A stretch of 64,000 bases of DNA from Clostridium hydrogeniformans DSM 21757 (GCF_000686705.1 NZ_KK366004.1:124001-188000), one strand, 5' to 3'; shown: positions 1 through 9,650, numbered from the stretch's first letter. Notes: generated by a model not told the origin, from the letters alone. Translations and numbers: made by a program.

Positions 1-136
1 TATTGAAAAAACTAAAATAGAAACTGTAGTAAATTCTATAAGAAAAAATATACAAATTGATACTCCAGGGAAGGGAATAATGTTTTCTATGGGGGTCAAT
101 AATACATCAGGAATATTTAATAGTAGTAAAGAATAA
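1..136 (+). CDS. C-terminal fragment of a P-II-like regulatory protein
   Basis: The open frame enters from the left edge in frame 2 and ends at a TAA at 134-136, leaving 44 residues. The stretch IDTPGKGIMFSMGV resembles the C-terminal strand of short P-II family nitrogen-regulator-like proteins of clostridia, which end in an I-D-(E/T)-P-G-x-G-I-x-F motif. The ligand-binding T-loop region lies outside the window, so the role cannot be judged. Another small alpha/beta protein is possible. Confidence 0.5.
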   Translation, partial: IEKTKIETVVNSIRKNIQIDTPGKGIMFSMGVNNTSGIFNSSKE

Positions 137-225
137 CAGTTAAAAAATAGAAAAAATTCTATTAGTAATTAAATTATTATATTAAAGTTATTGAAATATT
201 TATCTTTTTTACTGAGGTGATATTT

Positions 226-819
226 ATGGAAGTATTTAAAATAGAAAAGTTATGGAACTTAGATGAAAACTATAAAACTAAAGCTATTGAATTATTTGTT
301 GATGGATTTTATAATATATTTTCCTTTTCAAAAGATAAAAAAATATTACAAGAATTATTTATACAGTCATTAGATTTTTCAATAATTTATGTTTGTTTAC
401 ATGAAACTAATGTGGTTGGTTTTTTAGGGATTGGGAATAATAAGAAACGTCCAGCTTGTTTTGATAAGTCTGTTTGTCAAAAGCTTTTAGGAAAGGTAAA
501 AGGGTTCATAGTATATAATCAACTAAGTGTTATTATGGAAAAGCCAGCTGTAAAAGGGGAAAAAGATTTATATATTGATTATTTGACTACAGATAAAAAA
601 TATGGAAGAAAAGGGATAGCTACAAAATTAATTAATTTTGTTTGTGATGAACTTGATTTCAATGAGTGTTATATAGAAGTGTTATCTAAGAATGAAAATG
701 CCAAAAGACTATATGAGAAGATTGGATTTAAAGAATATAAAAGAATATATAATCCTTTTATTATGATGCAAGGACTTGGGGTAGCTATAAAAATGAAAAG
801 GCAAATAAAGAAGCTTTAA
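226..819 (+). CDS. GNAT family N-acetyltransferase
   Basis: A 197-residue protein with the GNAT acetyl-CoA-binding core: a beta strand YIDYLTTDKKYGRKGIATKL (motif A, R/Q-x-x-G-x-G/A form) at roughly residues 120-145, followed by NENAKRLYEKIGF, the usual C-terminal GNAT signature. Such enzymes transfer acetyl groups from acetyl-CoA to amines; the substrate is not predictable. An in-frame GTG lies three codons upstream at 217, but GAGGTG at 214-219 sits 6 nt before the ATG at 226, so that ATG is the likely start. It is a single gene followed by a terminator-like hairpin. Confidence 0.85.
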   Translation: MEVFKIEKLWNLDENYKTKAIELFVDGFYNIFSFSKDKKILQELFIQSLDFSIIYVCLHETNVVGFLGIGNNKKRPACFDKSVCQKLLGKVKGFIVYNQLSVIMEKPAVKGEKDLYIDYLTTDKKYGRKGIATKLINFVCDELDFNECYIEVLSKNENAKRLYEKIGFKEYKRIYNPFIMMQGLGVAIKMKRQIKKL

Positions 820-923
820 TTTGTTTATATGTTAAGGATTATATATTAAAAATAAAAGAAGTTTTAAGAGATATGATAGTCAGGATAAAAGATTTGTATT
901 TAAAAACTATTTTATCTTTATTA

Positions 924-957
924 AGAGTAGTAAGCTAAAAATGCTACTCTTTTTTTC
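924..957 (+). terminator. Intrinsic terminator after the first GNAT gene
   Basis: AGAGTAG at 924-930 pairs with CTACTCT at 944-950 and is followed directly by a run of T to 956. It lies about 100 nt after the acetyltransferase stop. Confidence 0.7.
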
Positions 958-1322
958 TTGATTTTATTGCCATAAGTTAAAATGGGGTCTTTCGTACAAA
1001 TAATATAATATCAATAATTAGGATTAATGTCCATAGAATTAGTATAAGTTAGAAAATAAAAATAAATCCCATAGATAATAAGGTAAATTGAAACTTAGGT
1101 TGGTTTTACTTTACTATAAATCTATGTGATAATATGAAAATATGTTTAGTATTGATTATAGATATAACCTTAAAGCAGAAGTTTTAAGGTTAAATTTTAT
1201 TAATGATATAGTTCATAACATCTGTTAACCCTAAGACTTCATTTTACATGGAATAAAGAATTAGGGCTAATGTCTGTGGAATAAATTAAAAAAAATTAAT
1301 ATAGTATAAGTGAGGCGATAAA
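958..1322. other. Intergenic stretch upstream of the DUF1846 gene
   Basis: No coding frame is convincing. A 10-bp hairpin, TAACCTTAAA (1165-1174) with TTTAAGGTTA (1183-1192), is visible. Two loosely similar phrases containing TTAATGTCC/CTAATGTCT and TAGTATAAGT occur at about 1021-1052 and 1264-1312. Their meaning is unknown. Confidence 0.4.
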
Positions 1323-2831
1323 ATGAAAATAGGATTTGATCACAAGAAATACCTTGAAGAACAGTCAAAGTATATTTTAGAGAGAGTTAATGATTATGAT
1401 AAGCTTTATTTAGAATTTGGTGGAAAGCTTATAGGGGATATGCATGCTAAAAGAGTCTTACCAGGATTTGATGAAAATGCAAAAATTAAATTATTACATA
1501 AATTAAAGGAAAATGTTGAAATAGTTATATGTGTATATGCAGGGGATATAGAGAGAAATAAAATAAGAGGAGATTATGGAATAACCTATGATATGGATGT
1601 TCTAAGACTAATAGATGATTTAAGAGACTATGACTTATTAGTTAACAGTGTTGTAATTACAAGATATGATGATCAGCCATCAGCTACTGTATTTATAAAC
1701 AAACTTGAGCGTAGGGGAATAAAAGTTTATAAGCATAGAGCTACTAAAGGATATCCTACAGATGTAGATACCATAGTTAGTGATGAAGGATATGGAAAAA
1801 ATCCATATATAGAAACAAGTAAGCCTATAGTAGTAGTTACAGCTCCAGGACCAGGAAGTGGAAAGCTAGCAACTTGTCTTAGTCAATTATATCATGAGCA
1901 AAAACAAGGAAAGGTAGCAGGATATTCTAAATTTGAAACCTTCCCAGTTTGGAATGTACCACTAAAGCATCCTTTGAACATAGCTTATGAAGCAGCAACA
2001 GTAGATCTTAAGGATGTAAATATGATAGATTCATTCCATATGGATGCTTATAATAAGGTGGCAGTAAACTATAATCGTGATATAGAAAGCTTCCCTGTAC
2101 TTAGAAGAATAATTGAGAAAATAACAGGGGAAGAATCTATCTATAAATCTCCAACAGATATGGGAGTTAATAGAGTAGGCTTTGGCATTATAGATGATGA
2201 GGTAGTACAAGAGGCATCTAAGCAAGAAATAATAAGAAGATACTTTAAAACCGGTTGTGAGTATAAAAAGGGATATGTAGATAAAGAAACCTTCCAAAGA
2301 TCAAGGCTTATAATGGAAGAGCTTAGCTTAAAAGAAAGTGATAGAGCTGTAGTTATGCCTGCAAGGGAATATTCATTAAAGCTTAGAGAAAAGTGTAATA
2401 ATAGTGAAGTGTGCCCAGTGGTAACTTTAGAGCTTCATGATGGAACTATATTAACAGGAAGAAGCTCAGAGGTAATGGATTCAACAGCAGCAGTAATGTT
2501 AAATTCAGTTAAGCATCTAGCTAATATATCAGATAATATACATCTTATATCTCCTGTTATTCTGCAGCCAATTAGAAATCTAAAAGCTAAAACTTTAGGA
2601 AATAAGAATGCAGCATTAACTTGTGAGGAAGTGTTGATTGCCCTTAGCATATGTGCAGCAACAAATCCAACAGCTCAAGTTGCTATGGAGAAACTAGTTA
2701 TGTTAAAGGGATGTAAAGCTCATTCAACAACTATTTTAAGAAAAAGTGATGAACAAACCTTTGGAAAATTAGATATAGATATAACTTGTGATCCTGAATA
2801 TCCAACTGAAAATCTTTTCTATAATAATTAG
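1323..2831 (+). CDS. DUF1846 family protein
   Basis: A 502-residue protein that by length and sequence matches the DUF1846 family, conserved soluble proteins of Firmicutes and Actinobacteria with no settled function. The N-terminus [21 protein letters not shown] and the internal [23 protein letters not shown] (around residues 170-192) are characteristic; the latter looks like a nucleotide-binding loop (G-x-G-S-G-K). GAGGCGAT precedes the ATG. It stands alone, ends at a strong terminator and is intact. The family assignment is firm; the activity is not known to me. Confidence 0.85.
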   Translation: MKIGFDHKKYLEEQSKYILERVNDYDKLYLEFGGKLIGDMHAKRVLPGFDENAKIKLLHKLKENVEIVICVYAGDIERNKIRGDYGITYDMDVLRLIDDLRDYDLLVNSVVITRYDDQPSATVFINKLERRGIKVYKHRATKGYPTDVDTIVSDEGYGKNPYIETSKPIVVVTAPGPGSGKLATCLSQLYHEQKQGKVAGYSKFETFPVWNVPLKHPLNIAYEAATVDLKDVNMIDSFHMDAYNKVAVNYNRDIESFPVLRRIIEKITGEESIYKSPTDMGVNRVGFGIIDDEVVQEASKQEIIRRYFKTGCEYKKGYVDKETFQRSRLIMEELSLKESDRAVVMPAREYSLKLREKCNNSEVCPVVTLELHDGTILTGRSSEVMDSTAAVMLNSVKHLANISDNIHLISPVILQPIRNLKAKTLGNKNAALTCEEVLIALSICAATNPTAQVAMEKLVMLKGCKAHSTTILRKSDEQTFGKLDIDITCDPEYPTENLFYNN

Positions 2832-2879
2832 TATTTTATAGATATTGATTTTTAGAGAATATAAAAAAATATAAATTTT

Positions 2880-2930
2880 AAAAGACACTTTCAATGATTT
2901 TATAAGTTATTGAAGGTGTCTTTTGTTTTA
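2880..2930 (+). terminator. Intrinsic terminator after the DUF1846 gene
   Basis: A 16-bp stem: left arm AAAAGACACTTTCAAT from 2880, right arm ATTGAAGGTGTCTTTT ending at 2924, followed by a T-rich tail. Confidence 0.85.
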
Positions 2931-3313
2931 TTTTAGATTAATAATGCTATAGGGTTTTAATATTTATACATTGAAATATCATTGATTTGTCTTGCTTTAC
3001 TCATATAGATAAATTAACTTTGAAACTTATCTTATGTACTACTTAAGATTTAAAATTTTAAAGGATTTAAGTGTATGTATAAGTTAAAATTCAAGCTAAA
3101 AACCTATATATAGATATGTATCACTAAAGAAGAGATTTATAATTAAATATTACTTTAAGTTTATAGTAAAATATTGTAAGTAGATGCTATAATGTATTTA
3201 TGAATTATAATTGTAATAAGGAAATATTAAATAAGTCTTAAGAAATAAAAGTTTATGTATAAAAAGAATAGATATTTAGATAGATTAAAATCTAATTTTA
3301 TTGGGGGACACAT
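2931..3313. other. Intergenic stretch before a GNAT gene
   Basis: An AT-rich stretch with no open frame of note, no strong hairpin and no repeat that I can see. Confidence 0.5.
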
Positions 3314-3844
3314 ATGGAGATGAGATTTGAGTTAGGAAAATTAAATGATGTTGATGAATTAGAAAGACTTTATAATGATTTAAATGACTACCTAGAAAAA
3401 GGAGAAAATTATCCAGGGTGGAAAAAAGGTGTATATCCTGTTCGTAAAAATGCAATTGATGGAATTAAAAATGGTAATCTTTATGTATTAAGGCATGATG
3501 GAAAAATAATAGCATCTGTTATTTTAAGTCATAAACCTGAACCAGCATACTATAAAGCGAAATGGAATATTGATTCTAATTACTCAGGTATTTTTGTCAT
3601 ATATACCTTTGTAGTTCATCCAAAGTTTTTTAAATGTGGTGTGGGTAAAGCATTAATGGACTTCTCTACTGATTATAGTATTAAGTCAAAAGCTAAATCA
3701 ATTAGATTGGATGTTTATGAGGGAAACATACCTGCTATTAGGCTGTATGAAAAGTGTGGGTTTAAGTATGTGGATACAGTTGATCTAGGACTTGGAAGTT
3801 ATGGATTAAACTGGTTTAAATTATATGAAAAGTTACTATTATAA
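3314..3844 (+). CDS. GNAT family N-acetyltransferase
   Basis: A 176-residue acetyltransferase. The core strand and pyrophosphate loop are visible in FVVHPKFFKCGVGKALMDF (about residues 95-115), where Q/R-x-x-G-x-G/A reads K-C-G-V-G-K. The terminal signature EGNIPAIRLYEKCGF follows. GGGGGA at 3303-3308 sits 5 nt before the ATG. The opening residues (LNDVDELERLYNDLNDYLE) resemble GNATs annotated as small-molecule acetylases. It is monocistronic, with about 200 nt of AT-rich sequence on either side. Substrate unknown. Confidence 0.85.
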   Translation: MEMRFELGKLNDVDELERLYNDLNDYLEKGENYPGWKKGVYPVRKNAIDGIKNGNLYVLRHDGKIIASVILSHKPEPAYYKAKWNIDSNYSGIFVIYTFVVHPKFFKCGVGKALMDFSTDYSIKSKAKSIRLDVYEGNIPAIRLYEKCGFKYVDTVDLGLGSYGLNWFKLYEKLLL

Positions 3845-4047
3845 TTAGAGCAAATATTAACTATAATTTATTACATAATTGTAAAATTAGCCGAAACAAC
3901 TAAATTAAAAATGGAGTTTTTTTAATTCAGAAAAATGTTTGAGGTTGTTGTACTAATATACAAAATAATACAATTTAAATATAGTTTGCATAAAATGGCT
4001 TCATATGAAGATATAAAAAATAATTGTTTATATGAGAGGAGAGAATA

Positions 4048-4614
4048 ATGAATACAGTAAAAGAAATGAGAATTGAAACAGATAGATTAATAATTAGACC
4101 TTTTATTCAGAATGATTTATTAGAGTGTTATGAATTAATGCAAGATGAAGAACTATTTAATTACTTGGATTGGAAAGTTACATCTATTGAGAAATTTAAA
4201 AGAACATTTAAGTGGTGGATTGATTTATATGAAACTACTTATGATGGCGATTTTAAATATAATTTTGCAGTTTTCCTAAAGGATAACAAGAAATTTATTG
4301 GTTGGGGTGGTTTTGGTATTATTGACTGCTTTTATCCTGATAAAGAAATATACTATTTAATTGGAAAAAAGTATTGGGGAAAAGGATATGCTACTGAAAT
4401 GATGAATGCTTTAATAGATTATTATTTCAATATAATAGGAATGAATAAAATTATTGCTTTAGCAAAACCCGAAAATATTGCGTCAAATAGAGTAATACAA
4501 AAATTGGGATTTAAGTTTCAATATTTTGTTAGTGGATTACCAAAAAAATTTGATTTTTATAATGGGGAGCCTTATTATTCCCTAACTAAAGAGGAATACT
4601 TACAAAAAATATAA
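4048..4614 (+). CDS. GNAT acetyltransferase, RimJ/RimL type
   Basis: A 188-residue protein opening with IETDRLIIRPFIQNDLLECYELMQD, typical of the RimJ/RimL branch that acetylates protein N-termini or antibiotics. The acetyl-CoA motif YLIGKKYWGKGYATEMMNAL and the terminal PENIASNRVIQKLGF are both present. AGGAGAGA precedes the ATG. The next gene, a CadD-like transporter, starts 43 nt downstream in the same direction, so the two may be co-transcribed. Substrate cannot be inferred. Confidence 0.85.
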   Translation: MNTVKEMRIETDRLIIRPFIQNDLLECYELMQDEELFNYLDWKVTSIEKFKRTFKWWIDLYETTYDGDFKYNFAVFLKDNKKFIGWGGFGIIDCFYPDKEIYYLIGKKYWGKGYATEMMNALIDYYFNIIGMNKIIALAKPENIASNRVIQKLGFKFQYFVSGLPKKFDFYNGEPYYSLTKEEYLQKI

Positions 4615-4656
4615 TATAGTCATTAATTTTGATAGCTACTGTGAATGGAGGATATA

Positions 4657-5358
4657 ATGATCGCTACAATAGTTACAGCCTTTATTTCTTTTGTTAGTAC
4701 GAATATTGATGATATATTTATACTTATGATACTTTTTTCTCAAAGAAATAATGAAATGAAAAAACAACATATTATTATTGGACAATACTTAGGTATAGGA
4801 ATCTTAGTTTTAATAAGTATCATAGGAGCATTAGGCTTTTCAGTAATTCCAAAAGAATATGTTGGGGTTCTTGGGTTAATGCCTATATACTTAGGAGTAA
4901 AATCATATTTAGGTCATGAAAAAGTGGATGAAGGAAACAGGAGTGAAGTTTATAAGGATTTTCAAAAGAAGGATAGTCATGCATTTGAGGAATCTATTAA
5001 TACTAAAAAACACCATATAATAAAATTTATTAAAAATTTAATTAACCCAAATATCCTAAAAGTAATTGGGGTAACCATTGCTAATGGTGCAGATAATATT
5101 GGAATTTATATTCCTCTTTTCACAAGTATGGATTTAGTTAATACTTTTTTAACAGTAATAGTATTTATGATTTTAACAGCATTTTGGTGTTTTGTTGGGT
5201 TAAGATTGTCAGAACATCCTTTGGTAGAAAAAAATATTAAAAAGTATGATTATATTTTTGTTCCTATAATATTTATAGGACTAGGGATTTTTATTTTAAT
5301 TAAGAGTGGAACTATAAAATTATTAATAAATAGCCTTATTAATACCTTGAATATTTAA
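4657..5358 (+). CDS. CadD-family cadmium resistance transporter
   Basis: A 233-residue membrane protein. The N-terminal helix ATIVTAFISFVSTNIDDIFI and the later ANGADNIGIYIPLF (about residues 140-153) are hallmark motifs of the CadD/LysE-superfamily cadmium transporters, including paired Asn-x-Asp residues in both halves. Five to six hydrophobic segments flank a charged central loop. GGAGG at 4647-4651 lies 5 nt before the ATG at 4657, which excludes the in-frame ATG at 4645 that overlaps the ribosome site. Cadmium export is the family role; metal specificity is inference. Confidence 0.85.
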   Translation: MIATIVTAFISFVSTNIDDIFILMILFSQRNNEMKKQHIIIGQYLGIGILVLISIIGALGFSVIPKEYVGVLGLMPIYLGVKSYLGHEKVDEGNRSEVYKDFQKKDSHAFEESINTKKHHIIKFIKNLINPNILKVIGVTIANGADNIGIYIPLFTSMDLVNTFLTVIVFMILTAFWCFVGLRLSEHPLVEKNIKKYDYIFVPIIFIGLGIFILIKSGTIKLLINSLINTLNI

Positions 5359-5525
5359 TTTTATTAGAATATTACTTATGGATAATTTATTTTAAAAACT
5401 ATACATAAGTAATAAAAAATATATAAACAAGTTTAGGCAGTATTGCTTATATTTAGTCTAGGTATAAAATATTATAAATATTTATTTTATGTAGTTATTA
5501 CAGAGATATTTTAGGGGGAATATAT

Positions 5526-6377
5526 ATGATTACTTATAAAAGATGCAATGAGGTAGAGGAAGATTTAATATATGAAGGGTTTTCTCTAGGGTTTTCAGAT
5601 TATATTGTTAAATTTAATATGCAAAAGAAAGTCTTCTTTAATCATTTCTTTGGACCAGAAGGAAATAGTAAGGAACACTCTTTTATAGCATTAGATAATA
5701 ATAAGCCTATAGGAGTTATTTTTGGAGGAATAAAGGTTTATGAGGGAATAAAGACCATTAGATGTGGAACTCTAGCAGTAATTCCAGAGTATAGAGGAAA
5801 AGGGGTAAGTCATGAATTATTTAACCTTCATAAAAATGAGGGGATAAACAATGATTGTACTCAGCTCTTTTTAGAGGTAATTACTGAAAATTATAGAGCT
5901 GTAAGATTTTATGAAAGTCTAGGATATGAAAAAGTTTATGACTTATCTTACTATAATATAGATGACTTTAAATTAGATGATAATATTTTATTGCAAGGTA
6001 TAGAATTAAAGAGAATAACAGTTGAAGAATTTGAAAAAGTAATAGAAAATATAAGATATTTCCATGTTAATTGGCAAAATGATATAGATTATATGAAAAA
6101 GTCTTCTAATATAACTTATTATGGAGCTTATATAGGAGAAAAAATAGTTGGATTCAGTGCTATTAAATCTAATGGGAGTATTATGGTTTTAATGGTGGAT
6201 CCTAAGTTTAGAGGATTGAAAGTAGGAACATCTATTTTAAATAATGCATCACAAGACTTAAGTATTTCAAAATTTAGAGCATCATTTTCTAATAATAATT
6301 TATTAGAAGGATTCTATAAGCATTTAGGATTTAAGAAGGAAAAATTATCTCAATATGAAATGTATTTAACTTTATAA
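5526..6377 (+). CDS. Tandem GNAT-domain acetyltransferase
   Basis: A 283-residue protein with two GNAT modules. The first (about 1-150) has TLAVIPEYRGKGVSHELFNL and TENYRAVRFYESLGY. The second (about 160-283) is shorter, with VLMVDPKFRGLKVGTSILNN and NNLLEGFYKHLGF. Both pyrophosphate loops are recognisable (R-G-K-G-V and R-G-L-K-V-G), the second slightly degenerate, so one half may be structural. GGGGGAA precedes the ATG. The WYL-type regulator gene starts 84 nt downstream on the same strand. Confidence 0.8.
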   Translation: MITYKRCNEVEEDLIYEGFSLGFSDYIVKFNMQKKVFFNHFFGPEGNSKEHSFIALDNNKPIGVIFGGIKVYEGIKTIRCGTLAVIPEYRGKGVSHELFNLHKNEGINNDCTQLFLEVITENYRAVRFYESLGYEKVYDLSYYNIDDFKLDDNILLQGIELKRITVEEFEKVIENIRYFHVNWQNDIDYMKKSSNITYYGAYIGEKIVGFSAIKSNGSIMVLMVDPKFRGLKVGTSILNNASQDLSISKFRASFSNNNLLEGFYKHLGFKKEKLSQYEMYLTL

Positions 6378-6461
6378 TTTTGTAACTTATACTTAATATA
6401 TAATTTATTTGAATTAGTTGTTAGTACACCATATAAAATGAATTTATAATAGGAGAAGAGA

Positions 6462-7382
6462 ATGAAGATAGATAGATTATTTTCAATACTATTAATATTA
6501 CTAAATAATGAAAAAGTTACAGCTGAATATTTAGCCGAGCATTTTGAAGTTTCCAAAAGGACAATATATAGGGATATAGAATCCTTAACTATTGCAGGGG
6601 TTCCTATTATAACTTACTTTGGTAAAAATGGAGGGGTAGGGCTAAGTAGTAGATATAAATTAGATAAATATATGTTTACAGATAAGGAAAAAGGCATTAT
6701 TTTAGATTGCTTAGAGGCAAGGGAAGAAATATTAAAAGAGAATAATATACAAGACCTTAAAGAAAAAATTAAAGGAATTATTACTAATAATGAGAAAAGC
6801 TTTATAAATAATAAGATAAGATATAAAAGTATTCAAAGGGAAGAAATACAAGAGTTAGTTAATGAAAAAATAAAAATCATTAATAAAGCAATAGATGAGA
6901 AAAAGTCTATTGTTTTTACATATACAAAATATGATGGGGATACAAGAAAAAGAGAAGTAGATCCAATAAATATTAGGTTTAACTATGGTAGTTGGTATTT
7001 ATATGGATTTTGTCATAAAAGAAATGATTTTAGAGTCTTTAAGTTAACCCGAATTAATCATATGAATATTACTGATAATCATATTAGTAACTCTTATGAA
7101 AACTTTCTTAGTGAGACTAAAGTTGAAAAAAATAACCAAGTCTTAGTTAAATTAAGATTTAATAAAAGTGAGCTTGGAAAAATATATGATTATTTTACAA
7201 AAGATGAGATTTTAGAAATAAATGAAGAACATATTATAGTGTATTTCACCTATTACTTTGACTTTAATATTATTAACTTTATATTAAGTTTTGGAAATAA
7301 GGTTACTGTTTTAGAGCCACTCTCCATTAAGATGGAAGTAATAAATACTATAAAAAATATAATTTCAAACTATGACATATAG
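6462..7382 (+). CDS. HTH/WYL-domain transcriptional regulator (YafY type)
   Basis: A 306-residue regulator. Residues 1-60 form the HTH_11 winged helix (RLFSILLILLNNEKVTAEYL, then SKRTIYRDIESL). Residues 140-210 form the WYL domain (KKSIVFTYTKYDGDTRKREV, then NYGSWYLYGFC), followed by a C-terminal extension. WYL proteins sense small ligands or oligonucleotides. AGGAGAAGAG precedes the ATG. The GyrI-like gene begins 55 nt after its stop on the same strand, an arrangement often seen for YafY-type regulators and small-molecule-binding proteins, so co-transcription is likely. Confidence 0.85.
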   Translation: MKIDRLFSILLILLNNEKVTAEYLAEHFEVSKRTIYRDIESLTIAGVPIITYFGKNGGVGLSSRYKLDKYMFTDKEKGIILDCLEAREEILKENNIQDLKEKIKGIITNNEKSFINNKIRYKSIQREEIQELVNEKIKIINKAIDEKKSIVFTYTKYDGDTRKREVDPINIRFNYGSWYLYGFCHKRNDFRVFKLTRINHMNITDNHISNSYENFLSETKVEKNNQVLVKLRFNKSELGKIYDYFTKDEILEINEEHIIVYFTYYFDFNIINFILSFGNKVTVLEPLSIKMEVINTIKNIISNYDI

Positions 7383-7437
7383 ATGTCAACTTTCAAATGG
7401 TAAGATTAATTTATATTAATTAAAGGAGTGGTAAAGT

Positions 7438-7905
7438 ATGAAATATGAAGTAGTTAATTTAGAAGAAAAGACATTGGTGGGGATAGGAGTAAGAACCACC
7501 AATGAAAATATGAAGGCTATGGAAGACATAGGAATAGTATGGGGAAGATTCATAGGAGAAGATATAATAGGAAATATTAAAAATAGAGTAAATGAAATGG
7601 CCATAGGATTATACACAGAATATGAAGGAGATTTTACAAAACCTTATAAATTCTATGCAGGAGTAGAGGTAGAAGAAGCTCAGGACTTAGACTTAAATGA
7701 GAGGTTAGATGTAAAGACTATTCATGGTGGAAAGTATGCTAAATTTACCGTAAAAGGACACATGCAACAGGCTGTAGGAGAAGCGTGGGGAAAGATATGG
7801 GAAATGGATTTAGATAGAAAGTATGATTGTGATTTTGAAGTATATCATAATGACTCAGAGGACATGAATAATCAAACCATAGATATTTATATAGCATTAA
7901 AATAA
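7438..7905 (+). CDS. GyrI-like small-molecule-binding protein
   Basis: A 155-residue protein of the GyrI-like/effector-binding (SOUL/BmrR-C) fold. The N-terminus EVVNLEEKTLVGIGVRTTNE, the central YTEYEGDFTKPYKFYAGVEV and the C-terminal DFEVYHNDSED are typical. Such domains bind drugs or hydrophobic cations. AAAGGAGTGG precedes the ATG. A truncated, internally deleted copy of this same gene lies 1.3 kb downstream at 9191-9454, on the other side of an AraC gene that itself carries a GyrI-like domain. Confidence 0.8.
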   Translation: MKYEVVNLEEKTLVGIGVRTTNENMKAMEDIGIVWGRFIGEDIIGNIKNRVNEMAIGLYTEYEGDFTKPYKFYAGVEVEEAQDLDLNERLDVKTIHGGKYAKFTVKGHMQQAVGEAWGKIWEMDLDRKYDCDFEVYHNDSEDMNNQTIDIYIALK

Positions 7906-7906
7906 T

Positions 7907-7955
7907 AAAGGTAAGTAGTATGTGGTAAAGTACATGTACTACTTACCTTTGTTTT
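7907..7955 (+). terminator. Intrinsic terminator after the GyrI-like gene
   Basis: A perfect 14-bp stem, AAAGGTAAGTAGTA (7907-7920) with TACTACTTACCTTT (7937-7950), followed by GTTTT. It begins immediately after the stop codon. Confidence 0.9.
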
Positions 7956-8093
7956 AGCAACATTTTAGAACAGTGTTGAAAATTTATGAATTAAGAGAAG
8001 TCCACAAAACCATATACTTTTAATTCATTTTTTCGAAAGATTACGTATTTTAAGTTAAGAAAAACTTATTCTAATAATCTGTAATAATATTAA

Positions 8094-8963
8094 TTATTCA
8101 TGTGTCTTTTTCTCAATGGGAATCCATATTTCACAAAAGCAGTCTGTTTTAATATCTTCTGAGTATAATTCAAAATCAGTATCATCAATCATGATATACT
8201 CTGAACCGGGAAGAAATTCTGAAAAAATCTTACTCCATGTTTCACCTATGCAATCCCCAGTTTCACCAATACATTTAAAAACGGCCCATAATGTAGGGGT
8301 TACCTCCCATATAGTATATCCTTCTGGTACACTACCACCGGTATATTCCATACATATACCATAGTCAAAGTGTGTGCTCTCTTTTGATATTGGGGCACAA
8401 GATCCGTAAATATCATGATTACTAGCATTTTGTTTTAAAACATCAAATGTACCATTTTCACCACATTCTTTCCAAAAGTCTGGAATTTCAGTATTTCCCT
8501 CTTCTGAAATTGATTCATTTCTAAAATTTGCAACTTTAGCCAACAATTTAAACTTTTCTCGTTTTTCGATTCTATAGTCCATAACAGTACCACCTTCCAA
8601 TTTTATTTTAATGAGAAGGCGATTAAATGATTTTAATTTCATACCTGCACGCCTAGCTACATTGGGTGGAATGCCGTGAAATCTGGTAAATGCCTTTGTA
8701 AAACTTTCTGGTGAATCATACCCATATTTTAAAGCAATATCAATTACTTTTGAAGCAGACATAGAGATTTCTTGACCAGCCATAGATAATCTTCTATTCC
8801 TAATATACTCATTTGCTGTAATGCCAGTGACTAAACTAAACGTCCTATGAAAATGATAGTTTGACATGAAAACATGATTTGCAACATCTTCATAGGTAAT
8901 CCTTTCTAATATATGCTCTTCTATAAAATCGATTGCTCTCTGCAAGTTTTGAATAAAATCCAT
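8094..8963 (-). CDS. AraC-family regulator with GyrI-like effector domain
   Basis: A 289-residue regulator. Two helix-turn-helix motifs span residues 1-105 (ITYEDVANHVFMSNYHFHRTF and KVIDIALKYGYDSPESFTKA, then HGIPPNVARR). Residues 120-289 form a GyrI-like effector domain. This is the Rob/MarA-like architecture that senses drugs or lipophilic ligands. An upstream in-frame ATG at 8978 overlaps the GGAGGTGAG ribosome site, so the ATG at 8963 is preferred. Its upstream region carries a 30-nt identical, oppositely oriented copy of the region upstream of the creatininase gene. Confidence 0.85.
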   Translation of the reverse strand: MDFIQNLQRAIDFIEEHILERITYEDVANHVFMSNYHFHRTFSLVTGITANEYIRNRRLSMAGQEISMSASKVIDIALKYGYDSPESFTKAFTRFHGIPPNVARRAGMKLKSFNRLLIKIKLEGGTVMDYRIEKREKFKLLAKVANFRNESISEEGNTEIPDFWKECGENGTFDVLKQNASNHDIYGSCAPISKESTHFDYGICMEYTGGSVPEGYTIWEVTPTLWAVFKCIGETGDCIGETWSKIFSEFLPGSEYIMIDDTDFELYSEDIKTDCFCEIWIPIEKKTHE

Positions 8964-9070
8964 TTTTCTCACCTCCATGTAAAAATTGTACTAAAATATA
9001 ACTGTTATTTCCTATCCTAGCTTGCTTTCATTTGTCTATATAGAAATATATAAATATTATTTCGTATAAA

Positions 9071-9148
9071 TTTACTATTGTGTTACAACTATAGTTTGAG
9101 TATATATGTTAATTATAGTATTATTTCCAATATGATGTATATAGATAA
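9071..9148 (-). promoter_or_regulatory. Upstream element of the AraC gene, shared with the creatininase gene
   Basis: Read on the minus strand, this segment contains 30 nt (9104-9133) identical to 10539-10568 on the plus strand, with similar flanks and a TTGTAACACAA box matching TTGTGACACAA at the other site. Both copies point toward the gene they precede, so they look like a shared promoter/operator. Confidence 0.6.
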
Positions 9149-9190
9149 ACAAATATCAGTTCTCTTTATTTAAAGTCTATTATCTTTCTA

Positions 9191-9454
9191 CATAGGAGAA
9201 GATATAATAGGAACTATTAAGAATAGAGTAAATGAAATGGCCATAGGATTATACACAGAATATGAAGGAGATTTTACAAAACCTTACAAATTCTATGCAG
9301 GAGTAGAGGTAGAAGAAGCTCAGGACTTAAATGAGGGATTAGAGGTAAAGACTATTCATGGTGGAAAGTATGATTGTGATTTTGAAGTATATCATAATGA
9401 CTAAGAGGACATGAATAATCAAACCATAGATATTTATATAGCATTAAAATAATA
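9191..9454 (+). pseudogene. Decayed partial duplicate of the GyrI-like gene
   Basis: This segment aligns almost base for base with 7551-7907. It lacks the first third of the gene and any ribosome site. It has lost 6 nt (one of two adjacent GACTTA units) and 87 nt between two GAAAGTATG repeats (7730 and 7817 in the intact copy), and a TCA codon has become the stop TAA in HNDSED. It is a non-functional fragment. The similarity starts and ends abruptly, which indicates a duplicated segment and not gradual divergence. Confidence 0.9.
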
Positions 9455-9524
9455 GAAGAGAGGTAGCATTATTAAATTATCTTTGAGTTAATTGGTTTTA
9501 TTCTTATATCATGAGTAAATTTAT

Positions 9525-9650
9525 CTGGTGGTTAGGAGCTGTAATACCCACATCCTATAAAGGGAGGTGATAACAGTTGCGGCAACCCTAGATTAACTAA
9601 TCTAACCTTTAGATGGTGGAAAGAACACCATCTGAAGGAAGATTCCTTCT
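9525..9650 (+). ncRNA. Structured non-coding stretch, possible RNA or mobile-element remnant
   Basis: The stretch is richer in G+C than its surroundings and holds successive hairpins: TAGATTA/TAATCTA (9589-9604), a 13-bp stem CCTTTAGATGGTG (9606-9618) with CACCATCTGAAGG (9626-9638), and an overlapping GAAGGAA/TTCCTTC. No coding frame is evident. GGGAGGTGATAACAG followed by TTGCGGCAACC reminds me of the start of clostridial group I intron/IS chimeras (IStrons), but I cannot confirm this. Strand is inferred from that resemblance only. Confidence 0.35.
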
